Assembly (NCBI GenBank): GCA_023411395.1
Contig: JAEYOV010000014.1
Location: 1 to 25,463 of the forward strand
Reading direction: 5' to 3'
Length of the DNA stretch: 25,463 nucleotides
DNA from: Bacillota bacterium
GTDB taxonomy: Bacteria; Bacillota; Clostridia; Christensenellales; Aristaeellaceae
Shown here piece after piece: positions 1 through 9,038 of the stretch. The stretch's first letter is position 1, and the number at the start of each line of letters is the position of its first letter. The notes under the pieces were generated by a model that was not told the origin of the DNA, searched no databases, and saw only the letters and a program-made list of their open reading frames with translations. The position numbers and the translations under genes are program-made.

Positions 1-108
<108 letters not shown>

Positions 109-114
109 TCCATA

Positions 115-146
115 AAGAGCATCTAGTATTAGGTGCTCTTTTTTAT
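115..146 (+). terminator. Rho-independent terminator of the rRNA operon
   Basis: A 7-bp stem (AAGAGCA at 115-121 with TGCTCTT at 134-140) is followed by a run of T residues. It lies a few bases after the 5S rRNA and would end the rRNA transcript. Confidence 0.85.
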
Positions 147-205
147 TTACGGTTCTTGATTGACGAATCAAATATTCTCATGGGGAAATACTGATCTCAA
201 TAAAA

Positions 206-535
206 ATGGGAGACGTGATAGATTTGAAAGACATACCGAATGTTCCGGCAGCCGGAAATGGCCCTTACGGAACAGGCCCGGGCTTTGGCGCGAATGGTTC
301 TGGGCCAGTCTTTTCCCCCAATCATATGGGACCTGGCAGCGATATACCCATTGGGCTAAGTATGCTGCTGATGGAAGATCCCTTGGCCATGCAGCGGTTT
401 AATGCCATGTCAAAGGATGAAAAATCTATGGTGCTGAAGTATGTGGAGAGCGGCGTTAACGGTGATGATGCCCAGCGCAGAATATTGCATACCGTAAAAA
501 GCTTGAGGGAAGGGGTACCCGGCTTTTATTTATAA
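206..535 (+). CDS. Small hypothetical protein
   Basis: This 109-residue protein is not recognised. The first ~45 residues are rich in Gly, Pro and Asn and look disordered. The last ~55 residues (from about MLLMEDPLAM) are charged and predicted helical, with an Asp-Glu-Lys segment that resembles the short helical tails of small clostridial proteins. There is no signal peptide or membrane segment. Start choice is uncertain: the ATG at 206 has no clear ribosome binding site, whereas a GGGAG motif at 208-212 is better placed for a TTG at 224, which would remove six residues. The gene stands alone between the rRNA terminator and its own terminator at 563-587, which supports its being a real transcription unit. 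A small palindrome (TTGATT/AATCAA, 156-171) lies upstream. Confidence 0.6.
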   Translation: MGDVIDLKDIPNVPAAGNGPYGTGPGFGANGSGPVFSPNHMGPGSDIPIGLSMLLMEDPLAMQRFNAMSKDEKSMVLKYVESGVNGDDAQRRILHTVKSLREGVPGFYL

Positions 536-562
536 GAGCAGCCAAATACTTTTTGCTGAATA

Positions 563-587
563 GGCACATCGCTTGATGTGTCTTTTT
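563..587 (+). terminator. Rho-independent terminator
   Basis: An 8-bp stem (563-570 with 575-582, one G-U pair, loop GCTT) is followed by five T residues. It ends the transcript of the small hypothetical gene. Confidence 0.8.
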
Positions 588-701
588 GTTTTGATTACAA
601 GATACTTCATACAGGAAAATTGTACTGAACCATAGAAAGAATCACATGGCAATCATCAAGCACAAATAGAAAGCAAAAACTACAATTATGGAGATGGCTG
701 T

Positions 702-1346
702 ATGCAAATGATACGGGTAGGTAGCAGAAGCATCGTGTTTTCATTCCCGGTTGCGGGCTGGAATTTGAATGTCCATATGATTATGGGAAAAAAGTTTCAT
801 TATCTCATTGATACGGGCCTGGGCTCCCTGAGCATGGAACCCGTTAAAGAGCAATTGCGAAATAGCATCAAGCCGCTGGTGGTTATCAATACGCATTATC
901 ATTGGGATCATGTGTGGGGGAACCATGTCTTTGCCGGGTCCATGATGATCTCCCATCCGATGTGCAGAACACGAATTGAAGAAAAATGGGACACAATGAT
1001 GGAAAGGAACGAGCAATATATGGCCGGAGAGGTAGTCAAGTGCTATCCCCATATGGTTTTCCAGGACACGCTGTATTTTGTGGAAGACAAAATCCGCCTC
1101 ATATATACGCCGGGGCATACGCTGGATAGCATCAGCGTTTTGGACGAGGAAGACGGAACATTAAATGCCGGGGACAATGTAGGAGATACCCTGGAGGAAA
1201 TTGTGCCCTCCCTGGAAATAGGGAAGGAAGCATATGCCCATACCCTGATGCGGTATAAAGAAATGGATGTTCAAGCCGTAATATCGGGCCATAATGACGT
1301 GTTTGGACGGGAAGTGTTTGATATGATTTTAGGCCGCTTGGTCTAA
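702..1346 (+). CDS. Metallo-beta-lactamase fold hydrolase
   Basis: This 214-residue cytoplasmic protein has the MBL metal-binding motif H65-x-H67-x-D69-H70 in THYHWDH. Further down are a TPGHT motif (third metal-ligand His), an Asp in NAGDN (bridging ligand) and a late SGHND motif, so all canonical zinc or iron ligands appear present. The family covers glyoxalase II-like thioesterases, lactonases and other hydrolases; nothing here fixes the substrate. It has no flavodoxin or rhodanese domain. GGAG at 690-693 sits 8 bases before the ATG. The stop codon overlaps the stop of the convergent c-di-GMP gene. Family assignment is secure; function is open. Confidence 0.88.
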   Translation: MQMIRVGSRSIVFSFPVAGWNLNVHMIMGKKFHYLIDTGLGSLSMEPVKEQLRNSIKPLVVINTHYHWDHVWGNHVFAGSMMISHPMCRTRIEEKWDTMMERNEQYMAGEVVKCYPHMVFQDTLYFVEDKIRLIYTPGHTLDSISVLDEEDGTLNAGDNVGDTLEEIVPSLEIGKEAYAHTLMRYKEMDVQAVISGHNDVFGREVFDMILGRLV

Positions 1347-3103
1347 TAGGATTGCTCCAGCATGCAATTGCTGCCCTTTTTTTGCTTGCAGATTTTTTTC
1401 AGCCTGGCCAGGCTTTGCGACAGCGTATAAATGGAGTCGTACCGGCTGGAGGCAGTGCCGACGATGGACAGGGACAGCAAAGGAAACCTTTCCCTTGTTC
1501 CTTTCCTGTTATGCGTTGTGATATAGCCTTTGTCAATATCGTTCCTGTTCAAAAACAATAAGGTGGCTTTGTCAAATTCCGCGACGATTTTTTCGCAGAT
1601 CTCCTGCGCGTTGCAATCAGACATAATGGCTATAAAGTCGTCCCCGCCGATGTGGCCGATAAAGTTTGTCTTTGGTATGCTATCCTTTAGGATACGGGAC
1701 AAACATCTGATCAGCCTGTCACCGTTTTCAAAGCCGTAGACATCGTTGTATGGTTTGAAGTTATCCACGTCGAAGTAGAGGATCGTATAGCTGACGGGCG
1801 AATCGATGCACATTTCAAGCTGTTTTTCAATGAGCATGTTGCCGGGCAGCTCGGACAGCGGGTTCAAATGCTTTGCGTTGATGACTTCAATTTCGATGGA
1901 TTTCTCCAGCAGGTCCTTTACCGTGACAATTCCGAAATACTTGTTGTCTTTGGTGACGGTGATAAAGTCATAAATTTTATCATAATGCCTGTGCATGGCT
2001 TTTTTGGCAACGGAATCAATGCTGTTCTGATAGTCAACGCACAGGAATTCCTTGCTCATGATGACGCTGACAGGCCTGTTGGCGTACAGCGTATAGCCGT
2101 ACTTGTCGGATATGTTGCGGAAAAGATCATTCCTTGTGATGACGCCGATGGCGATATTGTTTTCGGTGATGCAAAAGCCGGGCAACGTACAATCCTTTTT
2201 CATCATGTCCAGCACCTGATCCACCAGAGTGCTGGGGCCGATGGTTCTGTATACCCTGGAGATGCTGCCGATATGGATATCGCAGAGCCGGTTGCACAGG
2301 ATGAGCCGCTTTTGCTTTTGGGCATCGCGGATCATCTTAAGAACATCGGGTGCAATGGGGAATAAAGATGGGAGTGGCTTTTGGATGAAAAACCCCTGCC
2401 CGTAATCGATGCCGATCTCAATCAGCTTTAAAAGCTCGCTTTCTGTTTCGATGCCTTCCGCAATCAGATAAGTGTTGGACAGCGCTGCAAACTCGCGCAT
2501 GCTGCGGACCAGCGACTGTTTGGTTACATCTTTGTCGATATCACGGATCAGGTTCATGTCGATTTTGATGAAGTGCGGGCAAATATCGGAGATCAGGTTC
2601 AAGCCGGAATATCCGGCGCCGGCGTCGTCGATGGCGATTTTGTAGTTTTGATCCTTGTAATTGCGGATTGTTTTCATGAAATCGGTCAGATTGCCGATGG
2701 CCTCGTTTTCGGTGATTTCAAAGATCACATCCTCGGCATGGATGGAATACTGGCTGAGATAATCTTTTGTAAAGCCCTGTTTGAACTTTATGTCATGCAT
2801 TACGCTGGGGTTGACGTTTAAAAAAAGCTTGCATTGTATTTTAAGAACACTGGCGGCTTCAATGGCTTTTGTGCGGCATAAAAGCTCCAGCTCCCATAAT
2901 TTGTTGTACTTTTGAGCATATTCAAACAGCATGCCCGGGCTTTCCATTTCCGTTCCTTGCGGGCCGCGGCTAAGCGCTTCATAACCGAAAACCGCGCCGT
3001 CGCGCAAGGATATGATAGGCTGGAATACGGTTCTGATCTGATTCTTGGCAAGAGTGCTGAAAAATTGCGCCTTGAGGCTTCTTTCCGCTTCACTTTGATT
3101 CAT
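1343..3103 (-). CDS. EAL-CBS-GGDEF cyclic-di-GMP signalling protein
   Basis: This 586-residue protein has three modules in an unusual order. The N-terminal EAL phosphodiesterase domain (about 20-260) carries E42-A43-L44 in YEALSR, the NVNPSVM Asn, the EITEN Glu, the DDAGAGYS loop (usual DDFGAGYS) and the final QGFFIQKP, so it looks catalytically competent. A CBS pair (about 285-400) could sense adenosine nucleotides. The C-terminal GGDEF domain has GGDDF at about 486-490, an accepted active variant. There are no membrane segments. An upstream TTG at 3151 in the same frame would add 16 residues, but AGAGGA at 3114-3119 lies ~10 bases before the ATG at 3103, so that start was chosen. Whether it makes or degrades c-di-GMP on balance cannot be read from sequence. 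It may link c-di-GMP turnover to energy state through the CBS pair. Confidence 0.92.
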   Translation of the reverse strand: MNQSEAERSLKAQFFSTLAKNQIRTVFQPIISLRDGAVFGYEALSRGPQGTEMESPGMLFEYAQKYNKLWELELLCRTKAIEAASVLKIQCKLFLNVNPSVMHDIKFKQGFTKDYLSQYSIHAEDVIFEITENEAIGNLTDFMKTIRNYKDQNYKIAIDDAGAGYSGLNLISDICPHFIKIDMNLIRDIDKDVTKQSLVRSMREFAALSNTYLIAEGIETESELLKLIEIGIDYGQGFFIQKPLPSLFPIAPDVLKMIRDAQKQKRLILCNRLCDIHIGSISRVYRTIGPSTLVDQVLDMMKKDCTLPGFCITENNIAIGVITRNDLFRNISDKYGYTLYANRPVSVIMSKEFLCVDYQNSIDSVAKKAMHRHYDKIYDFITVTKDNKYFGIVTVKDLLEKSIEIEVINAKHLNPLSELPGNMLIEKQLEMCIDSPVSYTILYFDVDNFKPYNDVYGFENGDRLIRCLSRILKDSIPKTNFIGHIGGDDFIAIMSDCNAQEICEKIVAEFDKATLLFLNRNDIDKGYITTHNRKGTRERFPLLSLSIVGTASSRYDSIYTLSQSLARLKKICKQKKGSNCMLEQSY

Positions 3104-3330
3104 AGAAGCATATCCTCTGTATGTCAATTTGTCCGTGATCATCGTACACAATGGTTGTAATCATCATGTTATAGGCTTGTTAGCACTCAATGCCTGAGGG
3201 ATGGAAGATGCCAAATTGTTCGCGGTATGATGCGCCAGGAAGCCCATTTTATACATTATGTCAATTGATCTTCCCATGCAAAACCCATACAATGGAAGCA
3301 GGGGCAAATGAAACAGTAGGGAGAACAGCT

Positions 3331-4065
3331 ATGCAGAAAACATATGAGGAAACGTTCTTTTTGCGCACCTGCAACTGTGATTTTCGCGGCACCTGGCGGC
3401 CCGGCGCCATCTTTGAGGCCATGCAGGAAGCAAGCGGCGTACACTCCTGCCTGTTGGGCTGTGGCCGGGATATACTGATCCGGCAGGGGATGGTCTGGGT
3501 GCTGTCCAGGGTAGAAGTGCGGATGGAAAAATACCCCGTTGCGGGGGACAGGGTAAAAGTGGAAACCTTCCCCATGCAAAACAGGCGGTGCTTCTTCCCC
3601 AGATATTTTGTTTTCCGGAATGAGCAGGGCGGGGAAATTGGCTGTGCCGCCAGTCTGTGGGTTTTGCTGGATCTTAAGACCCGTAAAATGGCCCCGCCGG
3701 ATCAGGTGGCTCGGTTGATCCCCGACAACAGCGATCTTACCGCTCCCATGGGGCTGCCTTCCGCCGTAGCGGAGGTTGGGGGAGAAGAACAACTGTTTAC
3801 ACGCCTTCCCGCCTATACGGATTTGGATATGAACAACCATGTAAATAACGCCAGATATGTGGACTGGCTGTGCGACGCTTTGGGCCATGAGGTCCTGGGC
3901 CGCCTGACCCTTGCTGCCATCTGCGTGAATTACGATGCGGAAATAAGGCCGGAACAGGCGGTGGAATTGAAGCTCAAGCGGCAGGGCAACGCCTTTAGCC
4001 TTTCCGGCTATCATGAGGGCAAGCGCCATTTTGAAATCGGGGGAACCCTGTCGGACAGGGGATAG
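3331..4065 (+). CDS. Acyl-ACP thioesterase (FatA/FatB family)
   Basis: This 244-residue protein is a tandem hot-dog-fold thioesterase that releases fatty acids from acyl carrier protein. The N-terminal half begins with a TYEETFFLRTCNCDFRG strand and an EAMQEASGVHS helix. The C-terminal half carries the signature TDLDMNNHVNNARYVDWL (163-180), which contains the catalytic Asn/His region (N168, H170) of the PF01643 family. Length fits bacterial members. The start follows a GGGAG ribosome binding site 8 bases upstream; the frame is open 47 codons further up, but without a good site. It ends 4 bases before the stop of convergent mutY. Likely role: setting chain length or free fatty acid supply for lipid synthesis. 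Confidence 0.9.
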   Translation: MQKTYEETFFLRTCNCDFRGTWRPGAIFEAMQEASGVHSCLLGCGRDILIRQGMVWVLSRVEVRMEKYPVAGDRVKVETFPMQNRRCFFPRYFVFRNEQGGEIGCAASLWVLLDLKTRKMAPPDQVARLIPDNSDLTAPMGLPSAVAEVGGEEQLFTRLPAYTDLDMNNHVNNARYVDWLCDALGHEVLGRLTLAAICVNYDAEIRPEQAVELKLKRQGNAFSLSGYHEGKRHFEIGGTLSDRG

Positions 4066-4069
4066 GCGG

Positions 4070-5110
4070 TCATTCTTCCGCGCCGACGAGGAGCTTTACC
4101 GCTTCTCGTTTCGCGGTTTTCATAGCGGTGGGGAATGGCAGCTCCTGCAACTCTCCAGAGGTGATCCAAAGGCAATCTTTCACAGGGCGCGGCGATTTTG
4201 TAAGAAAGTGCATCAAATGCATGTTCCAGACACGGTGAGTGAATATGTGGCGGGCATTGCCCTTATCGCCGGCATATTCGGCTTCAAGCCCCAGCCCTGC
4301 AAGATGGTCCGCCATGGCCGCAGGTGTATCCCCGTCTTCCAGCAGCACAAATACCCACAGCCCGCCCAGCAGCTTTTCCCGGCGTATGTGAGCAAGAATA
4401 CGGCCTTCGCAGGTAATAAGGCCTACGCCCATGGCAATTTGCCTGGGGGCACGGGCCTGCATTTTAACAGGAAGAAGCGCGGCGTCTCCCGCCTGATACC
4501 CATTGCAGCAGACAGAAAGAGGGCATCTGTCACAGTCGGGCGAACCCGGCAGGCAAACAGTGGCACCCAGGTCCATCATGGCCTGGTTGAAATCACCGGG
4601 CCTGCCCTCCGGCACCAGGGCGGCGGCTTCCTCATAGAGGCGGCGAGATACGCTGGGGATGCCAATATCTTCGCGTATGCCCTTCAGGCGGCTTACAACG
4701 CGCATCACATTGCCGTCCACCGCGGGACATTGTTTTGAAAACGCGATGCTTGCGATGGCCCCGGCGGTATAATGCCCGATGCCGGAGAGGGTTTGCAGCT
4801 CTTGCGCCGTTTGCGGAAGCTGGCCGCCAAAGGTATCCATAACCTGTTTGGCGGCTTTTTGAAGATTCCGGGCACGGCTGTAATAGCCCAGACCTTCCCA
4901 GGCTTTCAATAGTTCCTGCTCCGGCGCTTCGGCCAGCGATTTCACAGTAGGGAAGCGCGCCATAAAGCGGGGAAAATAGCTGAGCACCGTTTCCACCCTT
5001 GTCTGCTGGAGCATAATCTCCGATATCCAGATTGCGTAAGGATCCTGTATGTCCCGCCAGGGCAGGGTACGCTTATGTTCGTCATACCAATTCAAAAGAA
5101 GCTGGGACAC
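4070..5110 (-). CDS. mutY: A/G-specific adenine DNA glycosylase MutY
   Basis: MutY removes adenine mispaired with 8-oxoguanine in DNA. The HhH-GPD domain shows catalytic E31 (SEIMLQQT), the helix-hairpin-helix around LSGIGHYTAGA, and D132 (AVDGNVMRV). The iron-sulfur loop C186-x6-C193-x2-C196-x5-C202 follows. The C-terminal ~110 residues form the NUDIX-like domain that recognises 8-oxoG. The listed start is the GTG at 5110, but it has no nearby ribosome binding site. AGGAAAGGAAG at about 5136-5146 is spaced for an ATC codon at 5128, which would give an N-terminus MDCKIAVSQ; see findings. A sigma-A type promoter lies at 5177-5204. The gene is single and convergent with the thioesterase gene. 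Confidence 0.95.
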   Translation of the reverse strand: MSQLLLNWYDEHKRTLPWRDIQDPYAIWISEIMLQQTRVETVLSYFPRFMARFPTVKSLAEAPEQELLKAWEGLGYYSRARNLQKAAKQVMDTFGGQLPQTAQELQTLSGIGHYTAGAIASIAFSKQCPAVDGNVMRVVSRLKGIREDIGIPSVSRRLYEEAAALVPEGRPGDFNQAMMDLGATVCLPGSPDCDRCPLSVCCNGYQAGDAALLPVKMQARAPRQIAMGVGLITCEGRILAHIRREKLLGGLWVFVLLEDGDTPAAMADHLAGLGLEAEYAGDKGNARHIFTHRVWNMHLMHFLTKSPRPVKDCLWITSGELQELPFPTAMKTAKREAVKLLVGAEE

Positions 5111-5176
5111 AGCGATTTTGCAGTCGATAGCAAATCTTCCTTTCCTATGGGCACGTGGTTGGAACAGGCCATCATC

Positions 5177-5204
5177 ATTGTATCATAAAACCTCCCGCTT
5201 CCAA
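5177..5204 (-). promoter_or_regulatory. Promoter of mutY
   Basis: Read on the minus strand, TTGGAA (5204-5199), a 16-base spacer and TACAAT (5182-5177) with a TGA extension just before the -10 box. Transcription would start near 5170, about 40-60 bases before the possible mutY start codons. Confidence 0.6.
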
Positions 5205-5334
5205 CGAAATTCCTTAATTGGTCATAAACTGGAGAAAGAGCAAGATAATGAAAGAAAACATGGAATAATGCGCATGAGTCTTGGAATTAAGGGGAAAATC
5301 ACGATAATCGGCAGAAATTCAAAATGGGACTCAC

Positions 5335-5363
5335 TTGATATCCCTTTGTAAATGCCGTAAACT
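5335..5363 (+). promoter_or_regulatory. Sigma-A type promoter of groES-groEL
   Basis: TTGATA (5335-5340), a 17-base spacer and TAAACT (5358-5363). The predicted transcript start near 5370 puts the CIRCE operator in the first transcribed bases, the usual arrangement for HrcA-controlled groE operons. Confidence 0.75.
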
Positions 5364-5376
5364 ATGCACGTGCGGT

Positions 5377-5403
5377 TTAGCACTCACTTAATTCGAGTGC
5401 TAA
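5377..5403 (+). promoter_or_regulatory. CIRCE operator (HrcA binding site)
   Basis: A perfect 9-bp inverted repeat, TTAGCACTC (5377-5385) and GAGTGCTAA (5395-5403), is separated by exactly 9 bases. This matches the CIRCE consensus with no mismatch. It lies between the promoter and groES, so HrcA would repress groES-groEL in the absence of heat stress. The hrcA gene itself is not in this window. Confidence 0.97.
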
Positions 5404-5438
5404 CAATAGGAAGATTCGAAGCAGCGAGGAGGATCACA

Positions 5439-5723
5439 ATGAACGTTAAGCCTTTGGGTGACAGGGTTGTCATCAAAAACATCGAAGTGGGCGAGACCAT
5501 CAAGGGCGGCATTCTTCTGCCCGGTACGGCCAAGGAAAAGCCTCAAATGGCGGAAGTGCTGGCTGTTGGCCCTGGCGGGATGGTGGACGGCAAGGAAGTC
5601 AAAATGCAGGTGGAAGTGGGTCAAAAAGTCATTTATAGCAAGTATGCCGGCACCGAAGTGAAGGTGGATGACAAGGAACTCATCATCGTGCGCCAGAGTG
5701 ATATTCTGGCCGTTGTGGAATAA
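5439..5723 (+). CDS. groES: Co-chaperonin GroES
   Basis: This 94-residue protein forms the heptameric lid of the GroEL chaperonin. It starts MNVKPLGDRVVIK as in the family, has the mobile loop around GETIKGGILLPGTAKEK (about 22-40) and the VAEV-type beta strands, and ends DILAVVE. A GAGGAGG ribosome binding site sits 6 bases before the ATG at 5439. An upstream ATG in the same frame lies on the transcribed leader before CIRCE and is not the start. groEL follows after 34 bases in the same transcript. Regulation is by the CIRCE element upstream. Confidence 0.98.
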   Translation: MNVKPLGDRVVIKNIEVGETIKGGILLPGTAKEKPQMAEVLAVGPGGMVDGKEVKMQVEVGQKVIYSKYAGTEVKVDDKELIIVRQSDILAVVE

Positions 5724-5757
5724 TCGCGCCCACAAGGAATAGGAGGAGGTTGCAAAT

Positions 5758-7386
<1,629 letters not shown>

Positions 7387-7400
7387 GGGCTTCGCCCTTT

Positions 7401-7439
7401 CGAGGAGATGACGCTTTTGCGTCATCTCCTCGATTTTTT
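7401..7439 (+). terminator. Strong Rho-independent terminator of groESL
   Basis: A perfect 14-bp stem (7401-7414 with 7419-7432) with a TTTT loop is followed by TTTTTT. This is the strongest terminator in the window and lies 15 bases after the groEL stop. Confidence 0.95.
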
Positions 7440-7608
7440 GCACGGTTTTCTTGTATCCAAGAAATTGTCCTGCGCTTTGCTTGGTCAATTTCTGAGATAC
7501 GGTCAGAAAACCGTGTAATGAATGTTTGCTCCGCAAACCCCCGTCCGGCTGGCAAAGCCAGCCGAGACGATTTCAAACGAGGGAACTGCGGTCCCCTCGT
7601 TGCTCCCC
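7438..7608 (+). repeat. Palindrome-rich dispersed repeat, copy A
   Basis: Directly after the groEL terminator is a chain of four hairpins. The first is a nested imperfect palindrome: CACGGTTTTC (7441-7450) with GAAAACCGTG (7506-7515), then GTATC/GATAC (7453-7457, 7496-7500) and GAAATTG/CAATTTC (7461-7467, 7486-7492). Next come GTTTGC/GCAAAC (7524-7538), CGGCTGGC/GCCAGCCG (7546-7564) and ACGAGGG.../...CCCTCGT (7577-7600). Two blocks recur in inverted orientation near 25168-25300: 7438-7455 (17 of 18 identical) and 7577-7608 (29 of 32 identical). I see no convincing gene between 7387 and 7868. This is probably a non-coding repetitive extragenic element. Confidence 0.75.
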
Positions 7609-7659
7609 TTAAAGATTATCATACGAAGAAGTTGCGGATTACCACTCAATCACACACAT

Positions 7660-7686
7660 GTCATCCTGAACGAAGTGAAGGATCTC
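7660..7686 (+). repeat. Short intergenic repeat of the CATCCTGA...AAGGATCT type
   Basis: GTCATCCTGAAC followed by GAAGTGAAGGATCTC forms an imperfect palindrome with ATCCT/AGGAT arms (7663-7683). From memory, very similar ~25-base sequences recur between genes in many bacterial genomes, but only one copy is present here, so its repeat status is inferred. Confidence 0.45.
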
Positions 7687-7810
7687 TTGCCCTGCACATG
7701 GTATAGAGACATATTGCACTCGGTAATCCTTAGTACATTCCGTATACGCGCAGGCCTTTCGTTTTCTAATAAATGAGAAAATCCCATGCAATTTCTAATT
7801 ATGATCTAAT

Positions 7811-7839
7811 TTGTAATTGGGCCCCTGCGGTGGTATGAT
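7811..7839 (+). promoter_or_regulatory. Promoter of the DUF4097 gene
   Basis: TTGTAA (7811-7816), a 17-base spacer and TATGAT (7834-7839), with an extended -10 TGG directly before the -10 box. It lies about 30 bases before the start codon. Confidence 0.7.
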
Positions 7840-7868
7840 GATTGTGACTTGCAAAGGAGGTCAATTGT

Positions 7869-8621
7869 ATGGAGAAGAATGTAAGCTTTCAAAAGGAGAG
7901 CGTTTCCGATTTGTACTGCCGCCTGACCTGGGCGCAGTTGGAGCTGCTGGCCGATGACGTACAGGAGATTCAGGTGCTGGCTGCCGGAGACGATCAATCG
8001 GTATCGGACTTGCGCATTGAGGAACGGGACGGACGCCTGACCGTGGAGCAGCCGCCGTTCGTGTTTTCCCTGAACTTCATCACTCACAAGTGGACGCAGG
8101 TGTGCATCCGTGTTCCCAAGGACTGGCGCGGGGCGATTGACGCCCACACCGTCAGCGGTATGCTCAACAGCCGCGGGATCAAGGGCACTGATGTAACGCT
8201 GGATACCGTCTCCGGCGGCCTGCGGGCGATGGCTGTCTCGGCGGATGGCCTTTCCCTGCGCACCGTCAGCGGCGATGTGAAGGGTGGAGACCTTCGGGGC
8301 GAGAGGATGACGCTGCGCACCGTCAGCGGTGATGCGCGCTTGCAGAGCATTGCTTTTGAACAGGTGCGCGTAAGCGGCGTCAGCGGCGATATGTGGCTGG
8401 AATTCCGCGCACCCTTTGCCCGGGTGGATGCCAATACCGTATCCGGCGACCTGGAACTGCATGTGCCGATGGACAGCCTGGATGCTTCCCTGAAGGCTGT
8501 TAGCGGGCGCATTCATACCTCCGGCGTCATACTTAAGGAGGGCTTAAGCTCCGTCCGCTTAAACGCTGTTTCCGGAGATCTTACCATTGTTTCCACGCTG
8601 GAAAAAGCCCAAAAAGCATAA
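7869..8621 (+). CDS. DUF4097 family beta-strand repeat protein
   Basis: This 250-residue protein belongs to the DUF4097/DUF2807-like adhesin-fold family of putative right-handed beta-helices. Eight VSG turns occur from about residue 94 onward (mostly TVSGD or AVSGD) at irregular 12-24 residue spacing, each likely one rung of the solenoid. The first ~80 residues form a different, mixed domain. It has no signal peptide, membrane segment or sortase motif, so it appears cytoplasmic; many relatives are fused or adjacent to PspC or sensor proteins, which are absent here. AAAGGAGG lies 8 bases before the ATG and a good promoter precedes it. The three near-identical CTGCGCACCGTCAGCGG-type DNA segments suggest internal duplication. 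Molecular role is unknown. Confidence 0.85.
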   Translation: MEKNVSFQKESVSDLYCRLTWAQLELLADDVQEIQVLAAGDDQSVSDLRIEERDGRLTVEQPPFVFSLNFITHKWTQVCIRVPKDWRGAIDAHTVSGMLNSRGIKGTDVTLDTVSGGLRAMAVSADGLSLRTVSGDVKGGDLRGERMTLRTVSGDARLQSIAFEQVRVSGVSGDMWLEFRAPFARVDANTVSGDLELHVPMDSLDASLKAVSGRIHTSGVILKEGLSSVRLNAVSGDLTIVSTLEKAQKA

Positions 8622-8626
8622 AACAG

Positions 8627-8655
8627 TTGGCAGCCTGCCGGAAATCCTGTATAAT
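8627..8655 (+). promoter_or_regulatory. Promoter of the ybaB-recR-rmuC genes
   Basis: TTGGCA (8627-8632), a 17-base spacer and a consensus TATAAT (8650-8655). It starts 5 bases after the upstream stop codon and about 43 bases before ybaB, so the recombination genes have their own promoter. Confidence 0.8.
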
Positions 8656-8697
8656 GAGAAATAGTGAAATCATTGTCAGTGGTTGGAGGAATACGGC

Positions 8698-9036
8698 ATG
8701 GCAAGGAACAATTTCGGCGGATTCGGCGGCGGCCCCAACATGCAGCAATTGATGCGCCAGGCGCAGAAGCTGCAGGAACAGATGGAAAAGGCCCAGGCGG
8801 AACTCGACAGCCGCGAATATGAGGCGTCTTCCGGCGGCGGCATGGTGAAGGTTACTGTCAGCGGCAAAAGGGAGCTTTTGTCCGTCGCACTTGATCCCCA
8901 GGTGGTGGACCCGGAGGATGTGGAAATGCTGCAGGACCTGATCATGGCCGCGGTGAACGAGGCGTTGCGCAAGGGCGAGGAAACAAGGGAAGCGGAAATG
9001 AGCAGGCTGAACCCCGGCATGGGTGGCATGTTTTAA
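8698..9036 (+). CDS. YbaB/EbfC family nucleoid-associated protein
   Basis: This 112-residue DNA-binding protein has the family layout: a Gly-rich N-terminus with GGFGGGPNMQQLMRQAQKLQ, a long amphipathic helix (LQEQMEKAQAELDSREYEASSGGGMVKVTV), then the beta-sheet with VTVSGKRELLSVALDP and a closing helix, and a Met/Gly tail. Relatives form dimers that clamp DNA. GGAGGA at 8685-8690 supports the ATG at 8698 rather than the in-frame ATG five codons upstream. recR follows after two bases, the standard ybaB-recR pairing. The usual dnaX partner upstream is missing; DUF4097 is there instead. Confidence 0.95.
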   Translation: MARNNFGGFGGGPNMQQLMRQAQKLQEQMEKAQAELDSREYEASSGGGMVKVTVSGKRELLSVALDPQVVDPEDVEMLQDLIMAAVNEALRKGEETREAEMSRLNPGMGGMF

Positions 9037-9038
9037 GT

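Noticed and set aside
3104..3151. TTG start adding 16 residues to the EAL-CBS-GGDEF protein
   Set aside because: The ATG at 3103 has a well-placed AGAGGA site; the TTG has none.
3180..3188. TTAGCACTC, identical to one arm of CIRCE, upstream of the thioesterase gene
   Set aside because: The second arm is absent at the required 9-base spacing, so it is only a half-site by chance.
7518..7776. Open frames in the gene-free stretch after groEL
   Set aside because: They are short, lack binding sites and consist of the palindromic repeats translated.
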